DNA of 64,000 nucleotides from JAIRNF01 sp031551125 (lineage in GTDB: Bacteria; Bacteroidota; Bacteroidia; Bacteroidales; UBA932), in the NCBI GenBank assembly GCA_031551125.1, contig JAVBOB010000009.1, forward strand, positions 186,001-250,000, written 5' to 3'. A program made the position numbers and the translations under genes. The notes below the pieces were generated by a model. It had not been told where the DNA came from. It saw nothing but the letters and a program-made list of their open reading frames with translations, and made no database searches. Shown one piece after another: positions 42,304 through 51,700 of the stretch. How positions within the stretch are numbered: position 1 is the stretch's first letter; every line of letters starts with the position of its first letter.

Positions 42304-44109
42304 GTGAAAAAATCGATAGTTTTTTGGCTTTTCGTAGCAGTGGTAGGGCTTATCTTCCCACGCTGTTCAAATACATCTATGGGGCCTTCAGGTGGTCCTA
42401 AGGATAGCCTTGCCCCTGTTGTATTGAAGGTTGAGCCTAAAAATGGGCAAACAGGCTTTAATGGCAAGTTGGTACAGGTTTTTTGTAACGAGTACCTTAA
42501 GCTGAAGGATAAGCAAAAGAACTTCAGCGTATCTCCGCCAATGGAAAAAAGCCCGATATATAGAACGAAGGGTAAGTCTGTTAGGGTTGAGTTTGAAGAC
42601 ACTTTAAAACCCAATACCACGTATATTATAGACTTCGGCAATTCCATAACCGATAATAATGAAGGTAACGTGTTGGAAGATTATCGCGTAGTATTTTCAA
42701 CCGGAGGCAATATTGATATGGGTAGAATAAAAGGGCGTGTGGCCGATGCATTTACTCTTGACCCGGTTGAGGGAGCATCTGTGTTTTTATATGAGAATAA
42801 TGTGGACTCATTGCCATTGAAACAAATACCTGATGCTATTGCAAAGGTTAGTCCCAGGGGATTTTTTATTGCAGACGGGTTAAAAGAGGGGAAATCGTAT
42901 AAGCTGATGGCTGTTGAGGATAAAAATAGCAACAATAAATACGACCCCGATGTTGAGAAGGCGGCCTTTCTGACTGAGCCGATTATTGCGCAAAGCATGA
43001 TTCACGATTCAACATCTATCCTTACCTACGAAAAGGACAGCCTATCGAACTTCGATGATATGATGCAGCTACGGCTCTTTAATGAAAATACGCAAAAACA
43101 ATTCCTTAGCACCTACAAGCGTGTGGCAGAGCGTAAGGTGGAGCTGTGCTTTGTTCGGCATTATCCGGAAATTTTATCGTTGAAATTTGACGGGATTGAC
43201 TCTACTCAGCTTATGCGTGAGCAGAATTTCTGGAAAGATACGTTATCCTATTGGCTCACTGCTGACAGTATTCCTGCTGGCTTAGTTGCTAATATCACCT
43301 ATATGAGGCCTGACACAACAGGTGTTATTGCTCCCTTTGATGCAACGCTTAAGTTTGAAGAATGGAAGGATAAGGCTTCCGCCAGAACAGGAAGACGGGC
43401 TAAAGAAAGTGAAGAAAAGGAGCCCACTCCAGCTATAAAGGCTGAGATTCTTACCAATGGCGACTTGGTTACCCAAGAAGGACTTACCTTAAAATTACCC
43501 GCTCCGCTAAAGTCGTTTGATAGTACAAAGGTTTGCATGTATAAGTATCGGGATACAAGAGATACGGTGAAAACACGAATTCCGTGCAGCGTTACCCCCG
43601 ACCCGAAAGGCTTGTGCTACTACCGCATACAGGCTAAATTTGAAACCTCAGAGGCTTATGAAGTGGTTATAGATTCATTGGCAATGCTCGATATTTACGG
43701 TTTGCACAATGCTCATATCTCCAAAAGAATAGAAACCCCAAATGAAGCCAAGTTTGGTATTTTCATTTTTGAAATGAGCAACGTTTCGGGTAGCTACATC
43801 ATGCAGCTGATAAAAGACAAGAAGGTTGTGCGAGAAAAGGTGTTTAATTCCAATGGAGCACAAACCTTCTCGTTTCTCACTCCCGGCGACTATCGTGTAC
43901 GTTTTATTAATGATGAAAACGGTAATGAGCATTGGGATACCGGTATATATTTGGAGCACCAACAGCCGGAACCTGTGGTTTTCTTAAAGCATGAAGGGAA
44001 GGGAACCATAAGCTTAAAGCCAAACTGGGATGTGAAGCTGAAGGTTGATATGCGCTTGCTCTTCGAACCGTTTGCTGAAGTTAGCTCTCAACCTGAAAAT
44101 AGCAATTAG
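42304..44109 (+). CDS. Lipoprotein with Ig-like (SbsA Ig_5) domain
   Basis: 601 residues from GTG 42304 (MKKSIVFWLF); a TTG at 42298 is possible. The signal peptide ends in a Cys (IFPRCSNTS), giving a probable lipoprotein. The following MGPSGGPKDSLAPVVLKVEP opens the Ig-like domain (about 30-135: FEDTLKPNTTYIIDFGNSIT), as in a conserved Bacteroidota family. The rest is a series of beta-rich domains without a recognised enzyme. The family is predicted to be surface or periplasmic; function unknown. The barrel gene starts 2 bp after its stop. Confidence 0.8.
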   Translation: MKKSIVFWLFVAVVGLIFPRCSNTSMGPSGGPKDSLAPVVLKVEPKNGQTGFNGKLVQVFCNEYLKLKDKQKNFSVSPPMEKSPIYRTKGKSVRVEFEDTLKPNTTYIIDFGNSITDNNEGNVLEDYRVVFSTGGNIDMGRIKGRVADAFTLDPVEGASVFLYENNVDSLPLKQIPDAIAKVSPRGFFIADGLKEGKSYKLMAVEDKNSNNKYDPDVEKAAFLTEPIIAQSMIHDSTSILTYEKDSLSNFDDMMQLRLFNENTQKQFLSTYKRVAERKVELCFVRHYPEILSLKFDGIDSTQLMREQNFWKDTLSYWLTADSIPAGLVANITYMRPDTTGVIAPFDATLKFEEWKDKASARTGRRAKESEEKEPTPAIKAEILTNGDLVTQEGLTLKLPAPLKSFDSTKVCMYKYRDTRDTVKTRIPCSVTPDPKGLCYYRIQAKFETSEAYEVVIDSLAMLDIYGLHNAHISKRIETPNEAKFGIFIFEMSNVSGSYIMQLIKDKKVVREKVFNSNGAQTFSFLTPGDYRVRFINDENGNEHWDTGIYLEHQQPEPVVFLKHEGKGTISLKPNWDVKLKVDMRLLFEPFAEVSSQPENSN

Positions 44110-44111
44110 CA

Positions 44112-44759
44112 ATGAAAAAATTCGGCATACTCATTCTTTTTATAGTAGGCACATGCCCTTTATTTGCACAACAGTATTTTGGGGTAAGGGGTGGCTACGC
44201 TATATCAGGTGTTAACTTTAATCCATACAGGCAGGAAACAACCATAAGCGGGGTAGATTTTGGCTTGGCCTGCAAGCTGTACACCGGAAGGTATATGGGT
44301 ATGCAAGCGGAGCTAAACATGGTACAAAAAGGCTATGAGGCAAGAGATACAACGTACGCCGCTTCTGCAATAGAGCTACCCGCAATGGCTCAGGGACATT
44401 TAAAGTTTGGAGCATTCAGAGCGTTTATTAATGCAGGCTTTTACATGTCTTATCTTTTGAAGGAGGATACTAAGTATGAAAATAGTAGTGGCATATCCGT
44501 TACTGAGTCATACACGTTTCAGGATAGAGACAACCGTTTTGAATACGGAGTAATTGGCGGAGGTGGCTTGGGACTTGAGTTCAGCAGGTTTGAGTTGCAA
44601 GGAGAGTTCAGGTACCAGTATGGAATGAACTTTTGGATAAAGCCCCGTTACCAAGATGAACAAACGGTTTTTTCTAATAGTACCCACATGGTTTTCTCGC
44701 TTAGCTTGTTTTACAGAATAGGTTCTGCAAAACAACCTGCCCCTATTTCGCAAAATTAA
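44112..44759 (+). CDS. Outer-membrane beta-barrel protein, PorT-like
   Basis: 215 residues. Signal peptide (1-19, ending PLFAQ) and eight or so amphipathic strands (YFGVRGGYAISGVNF, YMGMQAELNMVQKGYEAR, FELQGEFRYQYGMNFW, MVFSLSLFYRIG). It lies 2 bp after the Ig-like lipoprotein gene, which suggests a joint envelope role. No assigned function. Confidence 0.82.
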   Translation: MKKFGILILFIVGTCPLFAQQYFGVRGGYAISGVNFNPYRQETTISGVDFGLACKLYTGRYMGMQAELNMVQKGYEARDTTYAASAIELPAMAQGHLKFGAFRAFINAGFYMSYLLKEDTKYENSSGISVTESYTFQDRDNRFEYGVIGGGGLGLEFSRFELQGEFRYQYGMNFWIKPRYQDEQTVFSNSTHMVFSLSLFYRIGSAKQPAPISQN

Positions 44760-44770
44760 GTTGCGAATTT

Positions 44771-44865
44771 ACCCCCAACCCCCTAAAGGGGGCTTTGGTC
44801 TGTGCAAATGGCTTCAAAAAAATAATTTTGCAGTGGCGAGTTCCCCCTTTAGGGGGCTAGGGGGT
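44771..44865. repeat. Palindromic element, family 5, copy 1
   Basis: ACCCCCAACCCCCTAAAGGG at the left, CCCCCTTTAGGGGGCTAGGG at the right, with GCAAATGGCTTC / TTTTGCAGTGGCGAG between. The ends are mutual inverted repeats. It fills the gap before ispG. Relatives: inside ileS (51473) and at the end of argB (62658). Confidence 0.85.
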
Positions 44866-44925
44866 AAAATTGTTAGCATGGAGCAATAATTGAATAACCA
44901 GAAACTCTGTGAAACCCTTCAAAAT

Positions 44926-46755
44926 ATGTTTTGTTCCGATTTAAGTAAATATATCCGGCGAAAAACGCTAGAAGTAAATATTGGCGGTATTGCAATGGGG
45001 GCTAATCACTCTATTCGCATACAGTCAATGACAAATACTAACACGCTTGATGTTGAGGCTACCGTTGAGCAGTGCATGCGTATTGCCGATGCCGGAGCCG
45101 ACTATGTTCGTTGTACGGTACAAGGTTTGCGCGAGGCGGATGCGATGAAAGAAATCAAGCAGCATTTACGTGGCAAGGGCTATAACATTCCGCTGATTGC
45201 CGATGTTCACTTTAGCGCTCAGGTTGCCGAAGCGGTTGCCGCTTATGTGGATAAGGTACGCATTAATCCGGGCAACTTTATTGATAAGCGTGCTGATTTT
45301 TCCCGGCAGGAGTTGAGTGACGAAGAATATGCTCAGGAGTTGAAACGATTGGAGGAGGCCGTTTGTAGCTTGCTGAACATTTGTAAGAAGCATGGAACAG
45401 CAATACGAATAGGAGTAAACCATGGGTCGCTATCCGACCGGATTATGAGCCGATACGGTGATACGCCTGCCGGAATGGTTGAATCGGGAATGGAGTTTCT
45501 GCGTGTATGCAAGCAGCAAAAGTTTGACAATGTGGTGTTGTCTATGAAGTCGAGCAACACCCGCGTAATGGTACAAGCCTACCGCTTGCTGGTTGATGCG
45601 ATGAACAAGGAAGGCATGAGCTACCCTTTGCATCTCGGCGTAACCGAAGCGGGAGAAGGTGAGGACGGACGCATTAAATCGGCTGTAGGCATAGGAACCT
45701 TGTTAGCGGATGGTATAGGAGATACCATTCGAGTATCGTTAACCGAAGCGCCGGAAAACGAAATACCTGTTGCCAGACAGCTGGTAAGCTATTTTGAAAA
45801 CCGCACAAAACATAAGCCAATAGTAAAACCTGATGCTACATACTATTCTCCATATGAATATCAAAAGTGTGAGACGGGAGAAGTAAACGGAATAGGTGGA
45901 GCTAACCCGACCGTAGTAGTGGCTGACCTTTCGGAATATAATCCTGTTTATCAAAAAGATATTGAAGCACTCGGGTTCACGCTTTATAACGGACGTTGGG
46001 TTGGCGGTAGGCAAAGCCCTGATGCAATTTACATCGGGTCTTCCATGTTTAGTACAGAAGAGGGAGGGCTACGTATTATTTCTGATGAAACGGAAGGGCT
46101 CTTTCGTTGTACTACTGATATGTTGAATGCTGAGCTGCTGGCGTGGCTTAAAGGTAATCCGCAAGTTCTTCTAGCTGTTGAAACGCATAACGATAATGCA
46201 CCGGCTGATTTACGGGCATTCTTCCTTCGTTTGCTGGAGTATGGTGTAAAAAACCCGGTTATTATTCAACGTACGTATAATGATACGAGTTTGGATGAGC
46301 TGCAAATTAAAGCGGCTTGCGACTTAGGGTTGTTGCTGATTGATGGTTTTGGTGATGGCGTGATGCTTAATGCGCCTAATTTAGCCGTTCCTCAGAAAGA
46401 TAGGGCTTTAATTCAGCTGACTTTTTCTATACTGCAAGCCTCACGAGTTCGCTTTAGTAAAACGGAATACATAGCTTGCCCCAGCTGCGGTCGTACACTG
46501 TTTGACTTGCAAACAACCTTAGCCCAAGTAAAAGCGGCAACAGTACACCTCAGCAAGCTGAAAATTGCTGTAATGGGGTGCATTGTGAACGGTCCGGGAG
46601 AAATGGCTGATGCCGATTACGGTTATGTTGGAGCAGGCCCCGGAAAAGTATCACTATATAAAGGAAAAGTTCAGGTAAAGAAAAATATTCCTCAGGAAAA
46701 AGCTGTTGAGGAATTAATAACACTGATTAAGGAAAACGGAGATTGGGAGGAATAG
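44926..46755 (+). CDS. ispG: 4-hydroxy-3-methylbut-2-enyl diphosphate synthase (flavodoxin)
   Basis: 609 residues from ATG 44926; a TTG at 44890 would add 12 residues. It makes HMBDP in the MEP isoprenoid pathway with a 4Fe-4S cluster. The TIM barrel (IRIQSMTNTNTLDVEATVEQ) is followed by a large central insertion (about 270-500) absent from E. coli IspG and typical of Bacteroidota, Chlamydia and plants. Cluster ligands: CPSCGRT and MGCIVNGPGEMADADYGYVG. Confidence 0.95.
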   Translation: MFCSDLSKYIRRKTLEVNIGGIAMGANHSIRIQSMTNTNTLDVEATVEQCMRIADAGADYVRCTVQGLREADAMKEIKQHLRGKGYNIPLIADVHFSAQVAEAVAAYVDKVRINPGNFIDKRADFSRQELSDEEYAQELKRLEEAVCSLLNICKKHGTAIRIGVNHGSLSDRIMSRYGDTPAGMVESGMEFLRVCKQQKFDNVVLSMKSSNTRVMVQAYRLLVDAMNKEGMSYPLHLGVTEAGEGEDGRIKSAVGIGTLLADGIGDTIRVSLTEAPENEIPVARQLVSYFENRTKHKPIVKPDATYYSPYEYQKCETGEVNGIGGANPTVVVADLSEYNPVYQKDIEALGFTLYNGRWVGGRQSPDAIYIGSSMFSTEEGGLRIISDETEGLFRCTTDMLNAELLAWLKGNPQVLLAVETHNDNAPADLRAFFLRLLEYGVKNPVIIQRTYNDTSLDELQIKAACDLGLLLIDGFGDGVMLNAPNLAVPQKDRALIQLTFSILQASRVRFSKTEYIACPSCGRTLFDLQTTLAQVKAATVHLSKLKIAVMGCIVNGPGEMADADYGYVGAGPGKVSLYKGKVQVKKNIPQEKAVEELITLIKENGDWEE

Positions 46756-46764
46756 TTTTATTTA

Positions 46765-46946
46765 CAGCCCGATAGGGGCTGAATATAAATAACCGTTGGT
46801 GTAAACCTACGGTTATTTTGTTGTGTTCGATTGCGCAGGGAGTACTATCCTTTTTCTGGGGAAAGACGGTGATCCCTGCGCACTTCTAGTAGCTGCCTGA
46901 GCCTCCGTATAGCATACGGGGTTATTATTATTCAATCCCTATCGGA
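46765..46946 (-). repeat. Palindromic element, family 2, copy c
   Basis: Outer CAGCCCGATAGGGGCTGAAT and mirrored ATTCAATCCCTATCGG, hairpins AACCGTTGG/CCTACGGTT and CTCCGTATAGCATACGGGG, and a central stem TGCGCAGGGA / TCCCTGCGCA (46832-46882). The top of the central stem is degenerate. Same orientation as copy a, located directly after ispG. Confidence 0.8.
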
Positions 46947-47016
46947 ATTATTTTCTATACTCAGCACAATCTAATTCAAAATTTAGACAGCATTTATCTC
47001 AAAATGCAAAAAAATC

Positions 47017-47032
47017 TGGCATAGTATTTGCT
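47017..47032 (+). promoter_or_regulatory. Sigma-54 (RpoN) type promoter
   Basis: CTGGCATAGTATTTGCT matches YTGGCAYRNNNNTTGCW at every fixed position. GG and GC are separated by exactly 10 nt, as required for the -24/-12 elements. The start of transcription would be near 47043. Confidence 0.6.
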
Positions 47033-47042
47033 TTACTGTTTA

Positions 47043-47131
47043 TTGTCAATAACAGAATGTGCTAGTTTTGGATTATTGATTGTTTAAAGGGAGATTAACG
47101 CCGTCTGAAAGTTCAGGCGGCGTTGGTTTTT
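47043..47131 (+). ncRNA. Candidate small RNA between sigma-54 promoter and terminator
   Basis: About 88 nt bounded by the promoter above and a strong hairpin-plus-T terminator. No start codon leads to an ORF of useful length (the only ATG is followed by TGC TAG). A sigma-A-like TTG-N17-TAGTTTTG also lies inside (47043-47070), so an alternative shorter RNA of about 55 nt is possible. No RNA family recognised. Confidence 0.4.
47097..47131 (+). terminator. Terminator of the candidate small RNA
   Basis: AACGCCGTCTGAA / TTCAGGCGGCGTT, 13-bp stem with one G-T pair, 2-nt loop, then GGTTTTTAT. Too far (340 bp) from ispG to be its natural terminator. Confidence 0.75.
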
Positions 47132-47184
47132 ATAAACGTTTGGGTAATACGGATATTTAATCCGTTATAGAAATATTTGAAAAT

Positions 47185-47835
47185 CTACCGTAGAATTTGC
47201 CCCAAAAATCTACGCTGAAATATCAGCAGGTAAATTATAGCTACGCTAATAGATGCATCGGCAAGGTTGAATATGGGGCGGAAAAATACAACGTGGTCGC
47301 CACCCCAGAATGGAACCCAATCGGGGAGTGTTCCGTCAACAATTGGGAAGTAGAACATGTCCACTACGCTACCATGTAGGAAGGATGCGTAACCATTGCT
47401 AGAGAAGTCGGCTATTCCGGAGTATCCGATAGCCATATTCATTTCAGGAGAAAAAACGGTTCCTTTATCGAATATTAGCCCATAAAACGCACAGTCTATA
47501 ATATTCCCGGCGGCTCCGGCTAGCAACATGGCCACCCCTACAATTACACCCATAGATGCCTTACGTTTTACTAAGCGGCACAGCCCCCAACCAATAAAAG
47601 CTACAGCCCCTATACGGAAAACGCTTAGTATCAGCTTACCGAAGTTACCTCCCAGCGACCAGCCGAATGCAAATCCGGTATTTTCGGTAAAGGCTATTTG
47701 CCCCCAGCTGCCAAGCATGTTAATGCTATCGCCAAGGCCCATGTGCGTTTTTACCCATATTTTAATCAGCTGATCGGCTATCAGAATTAATGCTATAATG
47801 AGAACTGCTTTTTTTCCTAGTGACATTCTTTGCAA
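47185..47835 (-). CDS. lspA: Lipoprotein signal peptidase (signal peptidase II)
   Basis: 216 residues with four transmembrane helices. The catalytic aspartates are Asp159 (GSVVDMFYF) and Asp193 (FNLADASI), and GNIID (111-114) is conserved. A periplasmic insertion between helix 3 and the catalytic motif makes it longer than E. coli LspA (164), as is usual in Bacteroidota. It processes the lipoproteins found elsewhere in the window. Confidence 0.95.
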   Translation of the reverse strand: MQRMSLGKKAVLIIALILIADQLIKIWVKTHMGLGDSINMLGSWGQIAFTENTGFAFGWSLGGNFGKLILSVFRIGAVAFIGWGLCRLVKRKASMGVIVGVAMLLAGAAGNIIDCAFYGLIFDKGTVFSPEMNMAIGYSGIADFSSNGYASFLHGSVVDMFYFPIVDGTLPDWVPFWGGDHVVFFRPIFNLADASISVAIIYLLIFQRRFLGQILR

Positions 47836-47860
47836 GGTGTTTGTGCATGTGCTGTAGCGA

Positions 47861-47868
47861 CAAAAGTA
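47861..47868 (-). promoter_or_regulatory. -7 element (TACTTTTG) of lspA
   Basis: Exact TAnnTTTG on the minus strand 26 bp before the lspA ATG, directly next to the T-run of the upstream terminator. Confidence 0.55.
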
Positions 47869-47869
47869 T

Positions 47870-47902
47870 AAAAAAACAGAGAGACATTGCTATGTCTCTC
47901 TG
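47870..47902 (-). terminator. Terminator between the DksA-like gene and lspA
   Basis: CAGAGAGACA / TGTCTCTCTG, 10-bp perfect stem with a 6-nt loop and a T7 run on the minus strand. Confidence 0.85.
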
Positions 47903-47923
47903 CTAGTTCTTGTGTTTTCCCTA

Positions 47924-48310
47924 TTAATCGCGACTGTTCTTTGCCTCTATGCTCAATGTGGCATGTGGCACGGCCAAAAGCCGCTCCTTGGGTATAAGCT
48001 TACCTGTTTCACGGCAAATACCGTAACTCTTGTTTTCAATCCGAACGAGTGCTGCCTCGAGGTGCAGGATGAACTTTTGCTGACGTTGCGCTAGCTTACC
48101 CGATTCTTCTTTTGAAAGGGTTGACGCGCCTTCTTCCAGCACCTTAAAGGTTGGAGATGTATCTTCGGTATCGTTACTTTCGCTATGTGTAATGGCGGCC
48201 TTCAATATCTCGTAATCTTTACGTGCTTTTTCAAGCTTCTGTAGTATAAGTTCCTTGAACTCGAGTAGTTCTTCGTCCGAGTATCTCATTTTTTCTTTTT
48301 TCTCGGCCAT
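47924..48310 (-). CDS. TraR/DksA-family regulator without zinc finger cysteines
   Basis: 128 residues. A long helical hairpin (about 10-90) carries the acidic tip DTED (Asp47, Asp50), comparable to the DxxDxA tip of DksA that enters the RNA polymerase secondary channel. The C-terminal finger YGICRETGKLIPKERLLAVP, continuing HATLSIEAK, keeps only Cys99 of the four zinc ligands (the others are Thr, Ser, Ala), so it should fold without zinc. Likely a ppGpp co-regulator or related factor. Confidence 0.85.
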   Translation of the reverse strand: MAEKKEKMRYSDEELLEFKELILQKLEKARKDYEILKAAITHSESNDTEDTSPTFKVLEEGASTLSKEESGKLAQRQQKFILHLEAALVRIENKSYGICRETGKLIPKERLLAVPHATLSIEAKNSRD

Positions 48311-48590
48311 AACGTTTAGTTTTTATTTTATGCGAAGTTAAACTTTTTATTGAGATATACTCAACTTTTCTTTTTAAAGAATGCCTTTTCTAGTATTAAG
48401 AGATAGCGATAAGTATTAACAATAATCATGCCGTTTTGTTTGATAATTACGGATTGAATACAAGTTACTCGCTGTGTGAATTTTGATAAATTGTTCTTTA
48501 CCTTGAGGTTATACCCACCGATTATTTTTGTTGTTCACTACCGGTAAGCGGCTTATACACATAGGTGGGGATTATTTCCACATTTGTGCA
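48311..48590. other. Intergenic region upstream of the DksA-like gene
   Basis: AT-rich and non-coding. A near-consensus box TAACTTCG stands on the minus strand near 48333. CCCACCG..TTATACACATAGGTGGG (48514-48570) forms a weak inverted pair next to the truncated family 2 copy. Confidence 0.35.
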
Positions 48591-48644
48591 AATAACCCCG
48601 CATTTCATACGGGATTATTCATATTCAACCCCTTCGGGGCTGCT
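48591..48644 (-). repeat. Palindromic element, family 2, copy d (truncated)
   Basis: Only one outer arm remains: ATAACCCCGCATTTCATACG, then TTATTCATATTCAACCCCTT and CGGGGCTG. The central hairpin is missing. It lies downstream of ileS. Confidence 0.75.
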
Positions 48645-48741
48645 TTGCTATATTGTGTTGCAAGTTAGGGTGTCAGCTATCGTATTTTTCCAAAGAACCC
48701 TGATATGTTATTTTAACTTGCAAGCCAAAGCTCTAAGTCGC

Positions 48742-51700
48742 TTATACTTTTGCTACGCTCAGCTTAACCTTCAAATCATCGTCCAATTCCAGCTCTGTAC
48801 CGTTGGGGGTAGGAGCGAGAGTGATATCGGTTGCCAGCGTTTGTGATGCGATATAGTCCTTAAAATCGGTAATAGCAGCATTTATTTCATCGTTCGCTTC
48901 TATTTGTACGCGTACCTTATCGGTAACGTCGAAATTACTTTCTTTACGAATATTCTGAATGCGGTTTACCAGCTCGCGGGCAATACCTTCACGGCGCAAA
49001 GGTTCGGTAATGGTAATATCAAGCGCAACGGTAAGGCGACCTTCGGTTGCAACCAGCCATCCCGGTATATCCTCTGAGGTAATTTCCACATCTTCCATGC
49101 CTACTGATACTACTCCCGAAGCAAGGTTGAGCGTATATCCGCCTTCGCGCTCCAGCTTAGCAATATCCTGTTGGCTGAAAGCGGCAATAGCGGCTGATAT
49201 TTCTTTCATTTGCTTGCTATACTTAGGGCCAAGCGTTTTGAAGTTGGCCTTAATTTTCTTTACCAGCACACCTTCTGTTTCGGTTAAGAATTCCAGCTCT
49301 TTTACGTTAACTTCACTCAACAATAACGGAGTAACGGCCTCCAGCGATTTACGCATGGCTGCATCCAACACCGGAATCATTATTTTGGTAAGCGGTTGGC
49401 GTACTTTAATGTTTACCTTACGGCGTAGTGCCAGCACCATTGACGAGGCTTGTTGTGCAAGGCTCATTTGTTCTTCCAGCGCTTTGTCTATCAGCTTTTC
49501 GTCATGACCGGGAAAATCGACAAGGTGAACGGAGTTTGCGTCAAAGTTCTTGCCTACGCTATTTAAATCACAGAATAGGCTGTCGCTGTAAAACGGTGCA
49601 ATAGGTGCAGCAAGTCGGGCAACTACCTCTAAACAGCTGTACAGCGTTTGGTAGGCAGCCAGCTTGTCTTTCGACATTTCTCCGCCCCAAAAACGTTTAC
49701 GGTTAAGGCGTACATACCAGTTGCTGAGGTTATCGCCCACAAAATCCTGAATCAAGCGTCCGGCACGGGTTGGCTCGTAGTCAGCGTAAGCTGCGTCAAC
49801 CTCTTTTACCAGCGTGTTAAGTAGCGAAATAATCCAACGGTCAATTTCAGGACGCTCTGCTACGGGTACTTGCGGCTCGCTGTTGGTAAACCCGTCAACG
49901 TTGGCGTAAAGCGCAAAGAACGAGTAGGTGTTGTAAAGTGTTCCGAAAAACTTACGTTTCACTTCGTCAACACCGCCAATATCAAACTTGAGGTTATCCC
50001 AAGGCTGAGCGTTGGTAATCATATACCAACGCAAGGGGTCGGAACCGTACTTTTCAATAGCCTCGAAGGGGTCAACGGCATTACCCAAACGCTTCGACAT
50101 TTTATTGCCTTCTTTATCAAGCACCAACCCGTTTGATACAACGGTTTTGAATGAAACGCTGTCGAATACCATTGTAGCAATAGCGTGCAAGGTAAAGAAC
50201 CATCCGCGTGTTTGGTCAACACCTTCAGCGATAAAGTCGGCCGGATACACCCCTTCCAGCGATTTTCCGGCAAAAGGATAGTGTATTTGTGCGTAAGGCA
50301 TAGCGCCGCTGTCAAACCAAACATCAATCAAGTCCAGCTCGCGCTTCATCGGTTTTCCGCTATCGGAAACCAGCGTAATGTTGTCCACAAAAGGACGGTG
50401 TAAATCTATATTCTCTACCGCATAGTTCTCTGCCGAGTAATCACCTACCTTGAAATTCTTGTAGGGATTTTCTTTCATTACTCCGGCTTTAACCGCCTTC
50501 TCAATTTCATTATAGAGCTCTTCAACAGAGCCTATGCACTTCTTCTCGCTACCATCATCGGTACACCAGATGGGTAGGGGTGTACCCCAGTAGCGGCTAC
50601 GTGACAGGTTCCAGTCCTGAAGGTTTTCAAGCCACTTTCCGAATCGTCCTGTTCCGGTTGATTGTGGTTTCCACTGTATAGTTTCGTTCAGCTCAATCAT
50701 GCGCTCACGACAGGCGGTTGAACGAATAAACCAGCTATCAAGCGGATAGTAGAGTACAGGCTTATCCGTACGCCAGCAGTGCGGGTAGCTGTGTACGTAC
50801 TTTTCAATTTTAAACGCTCTGTTTTGTTGTTTAAGCATTACGCTCAAATCAACATCAAGCGTTGCATCCTTATCGGTCAGCTTAGGGTCGTAATCATTCT
50901 TTACAAAGCGTCCGGCGTATTCTTTGTACAGCTCAACGTTTACGTTGTTCTTCACAAAGTCGGCATCCAGCTCATCAATCAGGTAGAACTTGCCCTTCAG
51001 GTCAACCATAGGGCGCAGGTTGCCTTCCTTGTCGGTAAGCAACATGGGGGCAATACCGTTGGCCTTTGCAACGCGGTCGTCATCGGCACCAAACGTAGGA
51101 GCAATGTGTACAATACCCGTACCGTCTTCAGTGGTTACAAAATCTCCGGTAATAACACGGAAAGCATCACCATCGGGTTTCATCCACGGCATCAGCTGTT
51201 CGTAGTATATTCCCGCAAGGTCTTTTCCCTTACACTCGGCCACAACCTTAAACGGAATCAGCTTATCACCTTGCTTGTAATCTTCCGGCGCAATTTCAGC
51301 CGCCTTGGGACTGAAGTGAGCGTTAAGCAAATCCTTAGCAAGAATATACGTGCAAGGAATTCCGGTATATGGGTTATATGACTGTACAACAAGGTATGGA
51401 ATTTCAGGACCAACACATAACGCGGTATTTGAAGGGAGTGTCCAAGGTGTGGTTGTCCATGCCAAGAAGTAAGCCCCTCCCCAATCCTCCCCGAAGGGGA
51501 GAGAGTTTGGTGCTATGCCGAAAGCTTTTGCAAAAAGTTCATCGTTACGGTTAACCTTCTCCGTGTCTATTCCTCTTCCTTTGGAGGGGGCTAGGGGGAG
51601 GCGGAACTGCGCAACGCAAGTTGTATCCTTCACATCACGATAGCAACCGGGTTGGTTCAGTTCATGTGTGCTAAGCCCTGTTCCGGCAGCAGGCGAGTAG

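Noticed and set aside
48959..49507. 182-residue plus-strand reading frame
   Set aside because: Antisense to the C-terminal part of ileS; Ser-rich shadow.
51473..51604. Frameshift or pseudogene in ileS
   Set aside because: The frame is continuous through the repeat and all downstream motifs including KMSKR are intact.
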